Shown: piece after piece, positions 45,037 through 59,200 of the stretch
Layout: every line of letters starts with the position of its first letter
How positions within the stretch are numbered: the first letter of the stretch is position 1
Assembly: GCA_001414345.1 (NCBI GenBank)
Contig: LLCB01000095.1
Coordinates: 121,876-185,875 of the forward strand
Source: Hymenoscyphus infarciens
Taxonomy: Eukaryota; Ascomycota; Leotiomycetes; Helotiales; Helotiaceae
Length of the DNA stretch: 64,000 nt
Direction of reading: 5' to 3'
The notes under the pieces: model-generated
What the model saw: the letters and a program-made list of their open reading frames with translations, nothing else
What the model was told of the DNA's origin: nothing
Database searches by the model: none
Translations under genes and position numbers: made by a program

Positions 45037-45532
45037 TGTAATAGCACGAAATACACACAACTACAGTAGAGGCATATAGGAGTGCGTATAGTAGAATGAC
45101 GTATATAGATACTAGGTACTAATACGGAAGAAAACAATAACTATCCCTCTACTATACTAAATATAAACGTCTATATATAAGAAAGTCGGAAGCTTCTAAG
45201 TTCCGACAATAATAACAACTAAGCCCTATCTGATATAGCTAATACTAAATAATAAGAGCTAAAAAGCTAAATATATAACCTCTGATTCTTTAAAAAGCTA
45301 AATATATAATATCTAAACCTTAATCCCTTCTATATATAAATGTTAGATATTAATACTTTTAGTACTTCGCTCGTATAAGTATTAGTTATTCGTAATCTTA
45401 GCCCTAGAGGTATTAGAGGTATTAGTACTACTTAGAGGTATTAGCAGTTTCACAAATGCCGACAATTTAGGATAGTGCTATTATATAATAATCTAGCTAT
45501 TATATAATAATCTAGAATAGTATACTATTATA
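45037..45532 (-). repeat. 3' LTR of nested element A
   Basis: 496 bp, the same length as its partner. It retains some CA dinucleotides (for example ACACACAACTACAG near 45052) that are TA in the partner. Confidence 0.88.
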
Positions 45533-46139
45533 TTCCCTCTCTTTTAAAAAGACTCGTTCTAAGTCTTTAGTTAGTAATTAATATAGTATCAGGTTAATTA
45601 GAGTATTATTTATCTTTTTATTATAAAGAATATAACTTTATCTTACTATTATAGTATTTAGTGATTAGGGTAGGGTTAGTAGCTGATAGTATTATTATTT
45701 AAGAGCTAATCGCTCTTTATTTACTACTATATACTATATAATAATAGGATACGAATAGAAGAGAAGCTAATAATTAGCTAGTAGGTAGAAAGTAGTATAC
45801 TACTATAGAGTTGTTATATTCTTATTATTATTATATATTATAATAGTAATTATTAAGTAATAAATAATAATCGTAAAATAATAGCTATTGTTATAAGTAG
45901 TATATTAGTAGACGACTTTTCTCTGATTCTAACTTCTCTTCTTCTTTTCTTTTTATTTAAAATAATATATATATAGTAAGAATACCTTCTGATCAGGTAT
46001 ATCCTTATATACTAACTTATCTCCTAGAATATATATATATATTATATATATATATATAAAAGTAAGTTCTTCTCTTCTTAATTAGACTTAATTTAGAGCT
46101 AATCTAATATAGTAAAATACCTCTTCTATATCCTTCTAG

Positions 46140-46790
46140 TATACTTCTAGCTACCTACTAAGTCTGCTATATTTAGTGCCTTTAGATAAAATCTTAGAAT
46201 AGAGATTACGTATATACTTTTAAGAAGCTAAAGTTAAAGAAGTATAGGTACTATATAGAGTAGAATACTATGTATATTCTAGTAAGTTTAATTCTAAATA
46301 TATACCGAATCTGTTCTAACTTAGGTAGTTACTATAGTTTATTAGGAAGGAGTTTAGTAAGCTTTAGAGGAAGAAGGAGAAGAGAGAGGTTAAGAAGGCT
46401 ACTAAGGCCTTAGATAAGATATTAGTCGTTACTAGTATAGAAGTACTAAAGAATAGTTTAAAGGTATAGTTCGCTCTCCTAGAGGAGACTTAGGTACTTT
46501 GTACTAAGGTTACTATAAGTACCCCTTACTTATTAGAGAGGTTTCGGTTTCTAATATTCAATAGTCTTTACGCTATACTATAGAGGGTAGGACCTTTATC
46601 TAAACCTAGGTTCAGGTCCTCTTTAAAGCCTATCTAAAGAGTTTATAGGCGTCCCCTCTAAAGCTGGTTATAAGAGGTTGTCGAGGTAAGAAGCGTCCTT
46701 ATAAGAAGGAGGTAGTAGAGAAAGAGCCGATTTAGGCTCTTTACGTTTAAGAGAGTAGGGAGGAGGATAATAAGTTAGAGGAAGGAGAGG
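46140..46790 (+). pseudogene. Reading frame antisense to the retroelement, copy in element A
   Basis: On the strand opposite to the sense of element A, a lysine/leucine-rich frame can be followed for more than 150 codons (for example KKATKALDKILVVTSIEVLK, FALLEET). Interruptions are mostly TAG/TAA where CAG/CAA fits. A second frame toward the 3' end encodes RGKKRPYKKEVVEKEP and an acidic tail, so the frame may shift or be broken near 46560-46600. The same sequence occurs in the host chromovirus at about 55040-55700. No family recognised. Confidence 0.4.
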
Positions 46791-47059
46791 CTACGGCCTA
46801 GAAAGGGTTAGTAGGCCCTATTTTAGTAGTAACTTAGTCTTAGTTCTTTACTTTATTAATTTTAAACATTTCTACTAGTTAGTGTTTTATCTTAGGTTTT
46901 TATTATAAGTTCCTTGTCGAGAGTAACTAGAATTAGAGAGTATTAATATTATAAATTAACTCTTTTACCTAATTCTTATCTAATTCCTATGTGTTAAGCT
47001 ATTTAGAGAGGTGTTAGAGTAGTCTTAGCTCTATAAAAGTCTCTTAAACAATATAGTAA

Positions 47060-49775
47060 ACCCTAAAAATTGTCTATAGAATACTAAGCGAGATCTAAAT
47101 AGTATCTAACCTAGTTTGTAGATACTTATAAAAGAGACTTCGTTTCTAATCCTTTAGTATTAAAGTATAAGTATTCGCGTTTGCTAAAAGAGTATAGTCT
47201 AATCCTGTCCAGTAGGTCGGAAAAAGTTCAAAAATTTAAAAGTTTAAAGTAAAATCAGAAAAAGTTTAAAGCAGAGTTAGAGACGAACATCGAGAGGTAA
47301 CGTTATAGGTAACAGTAATAACTTAGTTAAGAGCTTACTTTAAGAGCGTACTAATTCGTATCTGATTTAAATTTAAATAAAATATCTAATATACTAGATA
47401 TAAAAGAAAGTAAGAAAGTAACAACTATAAGACCCTTATTAGAGTCGGTTAGGTTTTAGCTAGTTAAAGGCGAAGTTATTACTAAATATTTATCGAATTG
47501 TCTAAGTATCTAGGGATAATAAAAGGGATAGTTTTAACTAGTTAAAATAAAAGAGTTATTACTAAATATTATTAAAGTTTAAAATTATTATCTAAGTATC
47601 TAGAGATAATAGAGAGATAGTTATAAATATAGTAGTATCTAAGTTCAGATATCTAGTTATATAAAACTATATTACTTAGGCCTATAGGCTACCTCGTTCC
47701 CTTTAGTAATTTAGGTCTAAATTAAGATACTTAAAAACTTATTCGAAATCGTCTTCTAATTCCGATTCTACTTTAGAAGTAATAAGGAAAAAGTTTAAAG
47801 TAAAATTATAAAAGTTTAAAGTAGAGTTAGATAGTACTTAGTTAAGAAATAGTAATAACTTAGTTAAGAGCTTACTTCTTTGTTTCGTCTTAATAGAAAG
47901 CGTATTTTAACTAACTTATATCTACTTTAAAAAGTTTAAATAAAAAAAAGGAACTTCTAGCCTAGCTAGAAAAGTAAGAAAGTAATAAAAGTAAGAAAGA
48001 CTCCTTACTAGAGTTGGTAGGGTTTTAGCTATTTAAATAAAACTTAATACTAAAGTTGTTATATTACCTTATTCCTTTTAAGTACTTAAAGACTTATTCA
48101 TCTTCTAATTTCAAAGAAAGAGTTACTATTAGATTATAAGGAGTTTAGAGCTAAACTGGATAAGGATAGAGGGGTATTCTTTTAAACTAGAGTATTAATT
48201 ATAAGTAACTTAGCGTTTTAGCGTATCTCCTTATCTATAGCTAAAAGATCGTTTACTATTTTAGCAAAGTTATAATTCTAGCGTCTCTTAAGAGTAGTAG
48301 ACGTGTTTTAGAGCTAAGGTATAATCTTATCCTATATATATAAGAACCTATCTAATTTATATACTTCTCTCTAAGTATAGCTATACTTAAAAAGTAACCT
48401 TTTAAAATTAGTAAAAGTTTCTTTAGTGTATTCTTCTCCTAATTCTACTTCTATCTCTTTTAACCTTTATACTAGCGGCTAAGACTCGGTTTATAACTAA
48501 GTAATTATAGTCTTTTAAATATTCGCTAGTAGAGGTATTTTTAAAGGAAAAGTTTAAAGTCGAGTTAGATAATATTTAGTCAAGATTAATAAAGAAAACG
48601 ATAACTTAGCTAAGAGCTCGCTTCTAAGTTTTATTCTAATAGAAAGTATATTTTAACCGATTTATATCTGATTTAAGAGTTAAGAAGTAGTATAAAGTTT
48701 ATTAAAGGTAAGAGCTTATAAGTAAAGAAGGTCTAAACATAGGCTTTAAAAAGCAAAGGAGGGTTTAAATAAAGGTTTAAAAGAGAGTTAGATTAGTAAG
48801 GGTTTAAAAATAGAGTATTTATTAACTTTATAGTTTACTTATAATTATATCTATCTTATCTAACTAATTATTTTATTCTTTGTTTTTATACTACTATCTT
48901 ATTAATATATCGTCTACATCTAAGAAGTCTTACTTATTATTTTATTAAGATCTTCTAGGTCTTAGTATATAGTTATAGATTAGAGAGGGTTTAGAGAGTC
49001 TTTTAAAAAGGGGTATAGCCTTAGAAGAGGGTTATCAGAAGGTATTAGAGATAGCTGTCTATAGCTAAAAGAGGTATAAATTTAAGCTTAGAAGTAAGAG
49101 AGGGTTTAATTAAGAGTTTAAAAGAGGATTAGATTAGAGAGGGTTAGAAGACAAAGTAGTTTATTAACTTTAAATTATAAGCTCACTTATCTGTCTTTCT
49201 AACTTAGCTAGCTAATTCCTTATTTCTTAATTCTCTACTTCTAAAGCTTATATAACTAACTACATCTAGTCTATATTTAAGAAGTCTTACTAGTCTCTTT
49301 AACTATTATTTTATTAAGATCTTCTAGATCTTAGTATATAAGTACTATTTAGACGGTTTTTAGAAAGAAGAGTAGCTCTAGAAGAGCGTTTAACGCCTTA
49401 TAGTAAAACTAGGTTTAACATTTTAAAGATGTTAGTTTAGAGGAGAGAGGGTAAGATTAGATTTAGAAGCCTTCTAGATAACTATTATAAGTCGACTTAT
49501 TTACTAAATCTAGGGTTATTAGGACTCTTAAGAAATACTTAGCGTATTCTAATCTCTTAATATATACTAAAACATGATTTATACTAGCTATCTATATAGA
49601 TAATAAACTCTACTATTACTAGCTATCTAAGTAGTCTCTAATTACCTAACTATATAAGGATATCGTTATAATATTCTAAATCGAGTATAAATCAACTTTT
49701 AAATAAGGAGTAGTAATAAGCTTAAAAAGAGATATTATTAAGACTATTACTAGTGAAGAAGAGTTATTATTTTTA
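47060..49775 (-). other. Non-coding module shared with element B
   Basis: This part of element A has no legible protein. It repeats AAAGTTTAAAGT-type motifs (about 47220-47280, 47790-47830 and 48550-48565) and other blocks found in element B at 60900-62400. AGAGCTTACTT-like and GTCTAATCCTGTCCAG-like blocks occur in both. It looks like filler packaged by a non-autonomous element. Confidence 0.55.
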
Positions 49776-50271
49776 TATAATAGCACGAAATATATATAAC
49801 TATAGTAGAGGTATATAAGAGTACGTATAGTAGAATAACGTATATAGATACTAGACACTAATATAGAAGAAAACAATAACTATCCCTCTACTATACTAAA
49901 CATAAACGTCTATATATAAGAAGGTCAGAAGCTTCTAAGTTCTAATAATAATAATAACTAAGCCCTGCCTAATATAGCTAATATTAAATAATAAGAGCTA
50001 AAAAGCTAAATATATAACCTCTAATCCTTTAGAAAGCTAAATATATAATATCTAAACCTTAATCCCTTCTATATATAAATATTAGACATTAATATCTTTA
50101 GCACTTCGCTTACATAAGTATTAGTTATTTGTAATCTCAGCTCTAGGGGTATTAGAGGTATTAGCACTACTCAGAGGTATTAGTAGTTTTATAAATGCCG
50201 ATAATTCAGAATAGTGCTATCACATAATAATCTAGCTATTATATAATAATCCAGGATAGTATGCCATTATA
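49776..50271 (-). repeat. 5' LTR of nested element A
   Basis: 496 bp, in the same orientation as 45037-45532, with a TATAAT..ATTATA outer sequence. The 66-codon minus frame at 49676-49876 lies across this LTR and is not a gene. Confidence 0.88.
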
Positions 50272-50276
50272 GTATT

Positions 50277-53200
50277 TAAAGATTATAAAGAAATAATTAA
50301 ACTTTTTAATACTTATTATCTAATAGGTTATAAGAAAGAGGATACTTAGAACGCCTTTTAGTCTCTTTAAATAAGATAGAAGAGTTATATAAGAGAAAGT
50401 TTTATAGAATTTAAAAGTCGCTTTTTAAGTATAGTAATACTTAGAAAAGTATTAAAGTAAGATAAATTCTACTATATATAGAATAAGCTTATACCTTAGC
50501 TCTAAACCTAATTAGTTAATAGTAAGAGATACTAGAATACTAACTTTAATAAGATAGTAAGAGATCTATTATTTATAGATAAGAAAGAGCGCTATAATAC
50601 TAAGTTATATATAACTAGTATAATAAGTACTAAAAAACCTATTATAATAAGCTTATTATACTAAAAGCCTAACACTAACTAAACCTTATCTAGTTCTTTA
50701 ATAAAACCCTTACTACCTTTATATAGACTTTATTCTACTTCTTAAAAAACTTCTTAAACTTTTAAGCCCTCTTCTACTAGTAAAAGATTAAAGACTTTAT
50801 TTATAGACTAACTCTTTATTAGTATAAAGTACTATAATTATAAGAAACTTAGATATATTAAGCCTAACTATCTTAATCTACTTAGTATTAATAAAATAAA
50901 TAATTAATCTAAGAAAGAATAACTACTTAAAAAGTATTTTAACTCTAACTTAAGTTAGAAGGAAAATAAAAAGACCTAGGTAAAAATACCTTCTTAAGCT
51001 TATATAAATATAATCTAGTTAAACTTAACCTTTTTAAGCTTATAAGAGGAAAACAGTTCCTTATAAATACTACTCTTAGTATATAGAGATATAGTATTAA
51101 AATATAAGCTTTAGTAGATATAGAAGTAAACGAGTACCTATTTCTAAATTAACTCCTAGCTTTATAATTATTAAAAGTAATAGGTTTAAAGATCTAGAAA
51201 CTACTTTATTTAGTATCTATTTATAGATATAATAATAGTACTAAAAGCTTAGTAACTTAGTTTATATAATTATATTTAAATATAGATAAACATTATATTT
51301 ATAACTACCTCTTTATTATCCTAGACCTTAGATAATAAGACTTAATTATTAATAATAAGTAGTTAAACTATTTTAAAGTTCTTCTTAACTTCTTAAAGAA
51401 CTAGATTACTTAGCTAGCTAAATACTCTCTAACTCTCTACTATAGTAAGGAAATTTTACTTTCTCTTTCTAGCTAGAACTAGAAACCTTTTTTAAATTAC
51501 TAGTTAGATATAAACTAAAGAGAATATACTATTTAGTAATAAGAAAGACGTAAAAAAGATAGACTTATAAATATAGCTGAGTTATTACTTCTATCTATAA
51601 TAATACCTTCTAGAATTTTAATATCTAACTTTAGTCTAAAGCCTCTATAAACTACTAGTATAGCCTTAAAAGGCTAGACCTTATACTCTTTTATTTATAA
51701 AATAAGCTTAAATATAATATATTATAATATAAAACAGCCTAATTTAGAATTTTATATAATAAGCCTCTATAAGCTAGATTAGGTTATTAATAAGAGATTA
51801 GTCTCTCTCTAAAATAATAATAAGATAAGAGCTCTAATATAGGCCTAACTTCTAAAATATTACTTATTCTATAAAGACGTATTCTTAAAAGTAGCTTCTA
51901 ATAAGCTTCCTTCTTACTATAAATATAACTATAAGATTACTTTAAATAAGATACTTTCTTACTCCTTTTTACTTTTATATTAATAGTTAACTATAAAGCT
52001 TAAAGCTATAAAAGAGTATCTTATAGAGAACCTAGATAAGAGGTTTATTATTAATAGTAATAGCTCTTTTACCTCTTTAGTACTCTTTATTAAAAAGGCT
52101 AATAGTAATAAGTTATAGTTCTATATTAATTATAAGAAGCTAAACGCTCTAACTTAAAATAATCTCTATCTAATCTCTTATATTAATAAGCTCTTTTCTA
52201 AAATAAGAATAGCTAAAATCTTTACTAAATTAGATATTAGATAAGCTTTCTATTATATCTAAATAAACCTTAACTTAGAAGAGATAACTATATTTAGAAC
52301 TAGGTATAGTATATATAAATATAAAGTCTTTTTTTTTAGACTCTATAATAGCCTTACTACCTATTAATATTATATAAACAACGTCTTAATTAACTATCTA
52401 GATAACTTTTATATTACTTACTTAGATAATATTTTAATTTATTTAGATACTATTAAAGAATATAAGGAATAGGTTAGGAAGGTTCTAAATTAGCTCTAAG
52501 AAGTAGGACTTTAGGTAAATATTAAGAAAAGTAAATTTAGTATTACTAGAGTTAAATACTTAGGATTTATCTTAATTATAAAAAGACTTAAAGTTAACTC
52601 TAAAAAAGTAGAGCCTTTATAAAACTAAGTCTAATCTAATACTATAATAGGTATAAAGTCTTATTTAGAGTTTATAGAATTCTATAGATAATTTATTAAA
52701 GGTTATACTAAAATTACTAAACTCTTAACTATAATAATATACTTTATAAAGCTATTTTTATAAATATCTAAATATAAAGAAGCTTTTAAAGTACTAAGAA
52801 CTAGGCTATTTATAATTTAAATATTATACTACTTTAACTCTAATTATAATATAAAGGTAGAAATAGACTCCTTAGAAGGAGTAATAGTAGATATATTCTT
52901 ATAATAATATAATAGCCTTTAGTACTCTATTAGGTTCTACTTATACGTCTTAGTTAACTATAAATCGAACTAAGAGATCTATAATAAAGAGCTATCTACT
53001 ATTATAGAAGCTTTTAAGAAATAGTACTCTAAACTTATATTATATTAGAAGTATATTAACGTATATTTAAATTATAGATTATTAGAATACTTTATAATAA
53101 CTAAGCTACTTATAGCTAAGTAAGTCTAATAGATAGAGTTTTTATTAGACTTTAACTTCTAGATCTAATTCATATTTAGAAATAGTAATTAAAAAGTAGA

Positions 53201-54870
53201 TATATTAACCTAATATAAGTAAGACTTAAAAACCTATAATTAAGCTAAAGTAGATAGCTACTTATATATCCTTTTAGTACCTAATTATTTAAACCTCTAA
53301 ATTAATACTAAACTTACTTAGACCTTTTTATAAGAATAGTCTACCTCTCTTAATATAATTTAGTTAGATGTTATTCTAGGAATAAGTTTAAATATAATTT
53401 AGAAGTTAAAAGAAGATAATCTATACTTCTTTTAAAAAGAATATTATAAACTTCTAGATAGATACTACCTCTTATTAGATAATTTACTACTTTTTAAGAA
53501 TCAACTTTACGTTTAAAAGAATACTAAACTCTATATAAAACTAATCTAAGAAGTCTATAACTAAGTATCTAGTACTTACCTAAGTATAAAAAAGATATAC
53601 TAGTTATTAGTATAATACTACTACTAGGCTAGAATGTTTTTAGACTATAAGAGGTATATAAGGAATTATTAAGCTTATAAATACTCCTATCTTTATTAAA
53701 CTAAGTAATAAGGCTTTCTTTACTCTCTATCTATATCTAACTATTCTATATAATATTTATATATAGACTTTAAATTATTCTTAAAAGATAAATATAGATT
53801 TAATACTATATTAGTATTTATTAACTAACTTAGAAAGGATTTGGTATTAATACTCTATTACTTAACTATAGATACTAAAAGACTAGCTAAACTTTTTATT
53901 TAATAGATTTACTATTTTAGCTACTATCTTAAATTAATTATATCTAATTAAAGACTTTAATTTATATTATTATTTTAGATTAAATTTTATTAAATAATTA
54001 GTATTAAGCTTAAGCTTAGTACTACTTATTATAAATAGATAGATAGATAGATAGAGATAATAAACTAATATATTAATTAGAAACTAAGGCTCTTTATAAC
54101 TTACTATTAAGATAACTAGAGTGAATTAATCCTCTTAATAGATAGAGTATAAATAATACTTCTATACTTATCTATTAGTATAACCTCTTATTAGCTTAAG
54201 TTTAGACTTAACCTAAAGACTTCGTAGAACTAGAATATACTAAAGACTTCTATTCCCTAAGAATAACTTAACTATAATAAGGTAGTAAAAGTGGTTTAAT
54301 ATATATACTCTACTTAAAGAATAGCTAAAGATAATATAAGTAAGGTTTAGAAAAAGATAGAGGATAGTATAAACTAGTACTAAAGAGCTATTAACTAAGA
54401 TATTAGAGATAAAGTCTACTTATTTATAAAGAATCTTAAGATAAATCGTTCTAGCTAAAAGCTTATTAAATAGTAGATAAGACCTTTTAAAATATTAGAA
54501 AGTATAAAATACTCTTATAAACTAAAACTTCTTAAAAGCTTATTAATTTATAATGTTTTTACCTTTAATATACTTTTAAAAGATCTAAATACCTCTCTAC
54601 TAAGATAAGAGGCTCTAGAGCCTCTACTAGACATTATTAAAGGTATATAAGAATAGGAGGTATAAGAAATACTTAATAGTAGACTTTTTAGAAAATAGCT
54701 ATAGTATTAAGTAAAATAGATTAGATATAATTTAGATCTTACTTAGTATTTTATAGATAATTTTTAAAGTTTACTATATTATCTAAGAGACTTTTATACT
54801 AAATATCTAGAAGAGCTAGAACTACTCTAACACCTCTCTAAATAGATTAATATATAGGAATTAGATAAGA
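50277..54870 (+). pseudogene. Chromovirus gag-pol remnant (RT, RNase H, integrase, chromodomain)
   Basis: Translated past its many TAA/TAG stops, the + strand shows these parts in order. At ~50828-50870 there is a CCHC knuckle whose cysteines and His read as tyrosine (YYNYKKLRYIKPNY). At ~52090-52450 lies reverse transcriptase (FYINYKKLNALT, FTKLDIR, YLDNILIY); the second catalytic Asp reads Asn, consistent with TG to TA. RNase H is at about 52840-53100. The integrase H2C2/DDE region is at ~53550-54250 with LSTTYY, DNWSELI and SSI/TSY blocks. A chromodomain-like end is at ~54640-54860 (YFIDNF, LLYYLRDFYTKY). Gag begins before the nested insertion, at 43975-45036. The gene cannot be expressed. 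Confidence 0.8.
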
Positions 54871-55039
54871 ATTAAGTAAAAGAGTTAATTTATAAAACTC
54901 TATTAATACTCTCTAATTCTAGTTACTCTTAATAAGGAACTTATAATAAAAACCTAAGATAAAACACTAACTAGTAGGAATGTTTAAAATTAATAAAGTA
55001 AAGAACTAAGACTAAGTTACTACTAAAACAGAGCTTATA

Positions 55040-55700
55040 TATCCTCTTCTTCTTCTAACTTATTATCCTCCTCTCTACTCTCCTAAGTATAAGAAGTCTA
55101 AATAAGCTCTTTCTTTACTACCTCCTTCTTATAAAGACGCTTCTTACCTCGGCGACCTTCTATAACTAGCTTTAGAGAGAACGTCTATAAACTTTTTAGA
55201 TAAGCCTTAAAGAGGACTTAAACCTAGGTTTAAATAGAGGTCCTACTTTTTATAGTATAGCGTAAAGACTATTAAATATTAGTAACTAAAACTACTTTAA
55301 TAAGTAAGAGGTACTTATAGTAACCTTAGTATAAAGCGCCTAAGTCTCTTCTAAGAGAGCGAACTATACTTTTAAACTATTCTTTAGTACCTTTATACTA
55401 GTAATAACTAACACCTTATCTAAGGCCTTAATAGCCTTCTTAATCTCCTTCTTCTCCTTCTTAAGCTTAAGCTTACTAAACTCCTTTCTAATAAACTATA
55501 ATAACTACCTAAGTTAGAATAAATTTAGTATATATTTAGAATTAAACTTACTAGAATATATATAGTATTCTACTTAATATAGTACTTATACTTCTTCGAC
55601 TTTAGCTTCTTAAAAGTATATATATAATCTCTGTTCTAAGATTTTATCTAAAGGCACTAAATGTAATAGACTCGGTAAGTAGCTAGAAATATACTAGGAG
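55040..55700 (-). pseudogene. Antisense reading frame downstream of pol, host-element copy
   Basis: Between the chromodomain end and the polypurine tract, the minus strand holds the counterpart of the frame at 46140-46790. It includes KKAIKALDKVLVITSIKVLK and an RGKKRLYKKE block. It has more RIP stops than the other copy. Its position, between pol and the 3' LTR and opposite in strand, is the same in both elements. Confidence 0.4.
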
Positions 55701-56280
55701 GACATAGAAGAGGTATTTTACTATATTAGATTAGCTCTAAATCAGGTCTAATTAAGAAGAGAAGAACTTACTTTTATATATATATATAGTATATATATAT
55801 TCTAGGAGATAAGTTAGTATATAAGAATATATCTAATTAGAAGGTATTCTTACTATTTATATTATTTAGATAAAAAGAAAAAAAGAAGAGAAGTTAGAAT
55901 TAGCGAAAAGTCGCCTACTAATATACTACTTATAATAATAGCTATTACTTTATAATTATTATTTATTACTTAATAATTTACTATTATAATATATAATAAT
56001 AGTAAGAATATAATAACTCTATAGTAGTATACTACTTTCTATCTAATAGCTAATTATTAGCCTCTCTTCTGTTTATATCCTATTATTATATAGCTTATAG
56101 TAGTAAATAAAGAGCGATTAGCTCTTAAATAATAATACTACTAGCTACTAACTCTACTCTAACTACTAGATACTATAATAGTAGAAAAATCATATTCTTT
56201 ATAATAAAGAGATAAATAATACTTTAATTAACTCGATACTATACTAATTAATAACTAAAGACTTAGAATAAGTCTTTTTA

Positions 56281-56292
56281 AAGGAGAGGAGA
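56281..56292 (+). other. Polypurine tract of the chromovirus
   Basis: AAGGAGAGGAGA sits immediately before the 3' LTR start at 56293. Equivalent complements are TTCCCTCTCTTTT at 45533 and TCCCTCTCTCTT at 60673. It primes plus-strand synthesis and orients the elements. Confidence 0.75.
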
Positions 56293-59200
56293 TATAATAG
56301 TATACTATCCTAGATTATTATATAATAGTACTATTCTAAATTATTAGTATTTATAAAACTGCCGATACTCTTAAGTACTACTAATACCTCTAATACCTCT
56401 AGAGCTAAGATTATAAATAACTAATACTTATATAAGCGAAGTACTAAAGGTATTAATATCTAATATTTATATATAGAAGAGATTAAGAGTTAAATGTTAT
56501 ATATTTAGCTTTTTAAAAGTTTAGAGGTTATATATTTAGCTTTTTAGCTCTTATTATTTAGTATTAGCTATATTAGGCAGAGCTTGGTTATTATTATTAT
56601 TAGAACTTAGAAGCTTCTAAACTCTTATATATAGACGTTTATATTTAGTATAGAAGAGAGATAGTTATTATTTTCTTCTATATTAGTACCTAGTATCTAT
56701 ATCCCTTCAGTTATCCTTATACCCTACGTGTAGACGCGTTCAGTAGTCCGGTTTAAAACTACTCTTATTTAAGGTAGTTTTAGACTAAAATCTAGATAGC
56801 TTCGAACTATAATGCTGCTAAGCTAGTTTAGGAGTGCTAAGATATCAAAATCTGAATTAAAGCTATTTATACTTACTCTATATATAGTAGAGGTACGCCT
56901 CTTTCCACCTCTTTATTTAATCTCTCCCGCTCTCTTATATTCTTAATAACTTCTATCTTATAGAATTCTTTCTAGTATAGCTAATTACTACTATAAATAG
57001 GTATATTATACTACTTATACTAGCTCTTAGTCTAACGTAGGTAAGGTAGACGTACTCCTCTTAAGAGTAATTTACTTAAAAGTTTATTCTTTTATATTCT
57101 ATACTAATAATATAATCTTTTGATAGAAGCTATATACTAAGTATAAAGATAGGTAGGGTATTGCTTTCGAGCTTTTATAATATTATCTCCTTTATTAAGA
57201 TAAATAAATTAGCGCGTAAGCTAGGAGTCTTTAAGTAGAGAGTATACGAGGGATAATTAGAAGGTTTTATATAAGGATCGTAGAGTAGAATCTATACTAA
57301 ATATTAGTATATATCTCTTATCTAATTAGGTATACTTACTCCTATTCTAAAGCTAAAGTAAATAAGAGTTTACTATAGTAATATCTATAAGCTAATAAAA
57401 TAAAGGCTACTATATCTTCTGCTAAGTTTACTAGGTTTTATAGTTCTTATATAATTAATCTATAATATCTACTCCTCCTATCTACTTATTATAATTGTTA
57501 ATAAATTATAGAATTAGTAGATTTTAGTAGAAGTTTATAGTATATCAAGGTCTTGGTTTATGTGCCTTTTAGACTTCTAAGGACAGTAGTAGCGAAGGCG
57601 ATAATTAGTAGATAAAAGGCTTATAGGCGATCTTATTTACTATAGTACTAGATTAGTATAGGCATCGTTACTCTCGTCGGTTATACTCCTTACTAGTATA
57701 TATTATAAAAAGTATTAATACTAGCGTATTATCTTACTATATAAAGGCTAAAATTCGAGGATATACTAGGACGATTTTACTTATAAAATCGCTCTATTAT
57801 ACGCTAGGAGCCGCGGTAACAACCTCCTCCTATAACTCCTAGGATTATATACTCTAGGATTATAAGAGAGTATTGTTAACCTTCTTCTTTTAAGTCTTAA
57901 TTAGATATAGAAAGAGCGGTTTAGTAATATAAGTATAGTAAGTGTCTACTACGCTAATACTAAGCTTAAGAAGCTTATTAAATAATTCCAACGACGAGAA
58001 GTAATTATCTATATATATTATAAATTAGTAAGATAGGTAAGGAAGTAACTTTATAAGTTAATATACTATTAAACCTATAGGTAAGAATATTAGCTAGGGT
58101 TATACTAAAATAAGTTAAACTAGAGTTATATAGAAATAAGTTAAACTAGGGTTATATAGAAATAAGTTAAACTAGAAGAAGTAAAGTTAGAAAATTTTAT
58201 ATATTACTAGTAGGTATAAGACTATTCTTTTAGACTAATTCTATAGTTTTATAAGTACGAGAATAAAAGAGGAAGTTATACGTATATCCTATAAAATATA
58301 AAGCCTAGTTTTTATACCTCTCTAGGATCGGTTTATACTTATACTTTAATATATGCTTAGATCTTCCTTTAAACCCTATAATTATCTTATTAATAGATAC
58401 GTTTTATAGTAAGCAGATATATCTCTTAAATACAGTATATAAGTACTTAAAAAGTAGTAATAGCTTTATATACTAATTCTCTTTTAGGATATTAGTAGAA
58501 AGATAGGATATATAAAGATAAGACTTAAGCTCTTTATACCTACGCTTTTATATAAATTAAAGCAGTGGATAAGAGCCTCTACTCTCTCCTCTCTAAAGTT
58601 CTAGCCCTTCTTATATGTTCCTTATACTAAAGTATATTATAATTATAAGAAAGACTTTAAGCTTTAAAACTAATATGTTTCTCTAGAGGCACGCTCTAGA
58701 GCGATTTAGTATAGATACTACTATATATATATTTATATTATTATATATTATATAAAGGATCCTAGTAGTAAAAAAGAGACTAAAAAACTCGATCGGTTTT
58801 ATATAATTCAAAGGTAAAAGTAAGGAAGATAAGTATAGAGAAGTATCTCGATATAATAGTATAAACTTAGGAATGTTCGCTACCGCTAGTATATCCTTAT
58901 ATAATTAATCTACCTTATTTATAAGCAGTTCTTTATATACTTATATATATATAGAAGTTAGTATATATAGTATACTCCTAAAGAGCTCTCTTATATACGC
59001 AATGTTTAGTATAGATAACAATGTTAAATTATCCTCTATAATATCCTCTATCTCTTTACTATTATTACTATCGACATTATTCGTATATACAAGGTTAATA
59101 TTCTTCTTAAGAAGCTTAGGATCGTACTCGTTATTAAGAAACACGTCTATAGGGCGTACTTAAGAGGCCTTCTTTTTGAGGACTTTTTTAGTAGCTTTTA

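Larger units (their letters stand above)
45037..50271 (-). mobile_element. Nested 5.2-kb LTR element (family A), non-autonomous
   Basis: Two 496-bp LTRs in the same orientation (45037-45532 and 49776-50271) enclose 4.24 kb. The flanking target duplication is GTATT (45032-45036 and 50272-50276). The polypurine tract complement TTCCCTCTCTTTT follows the left LTR, so the sense strand is minus and the 5' LTR is at the right. The LTRs are relatives of the host chromovirus LTRs. The 3' internal 1.5 kb (45533-47060) matches the 3' internal part of the host element. The remaining 47060-49400 matches family B at 60900-62400 instead. No RT or integrase motif was recognised, so it likely depends on an autonomous partner. 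Confidence 0.88.

Noticed and set aside
49676..49876. 66-codon minus frame
   Set aside because: Spans the LTR of element A; low-complexity translation of AT-rich DNA.
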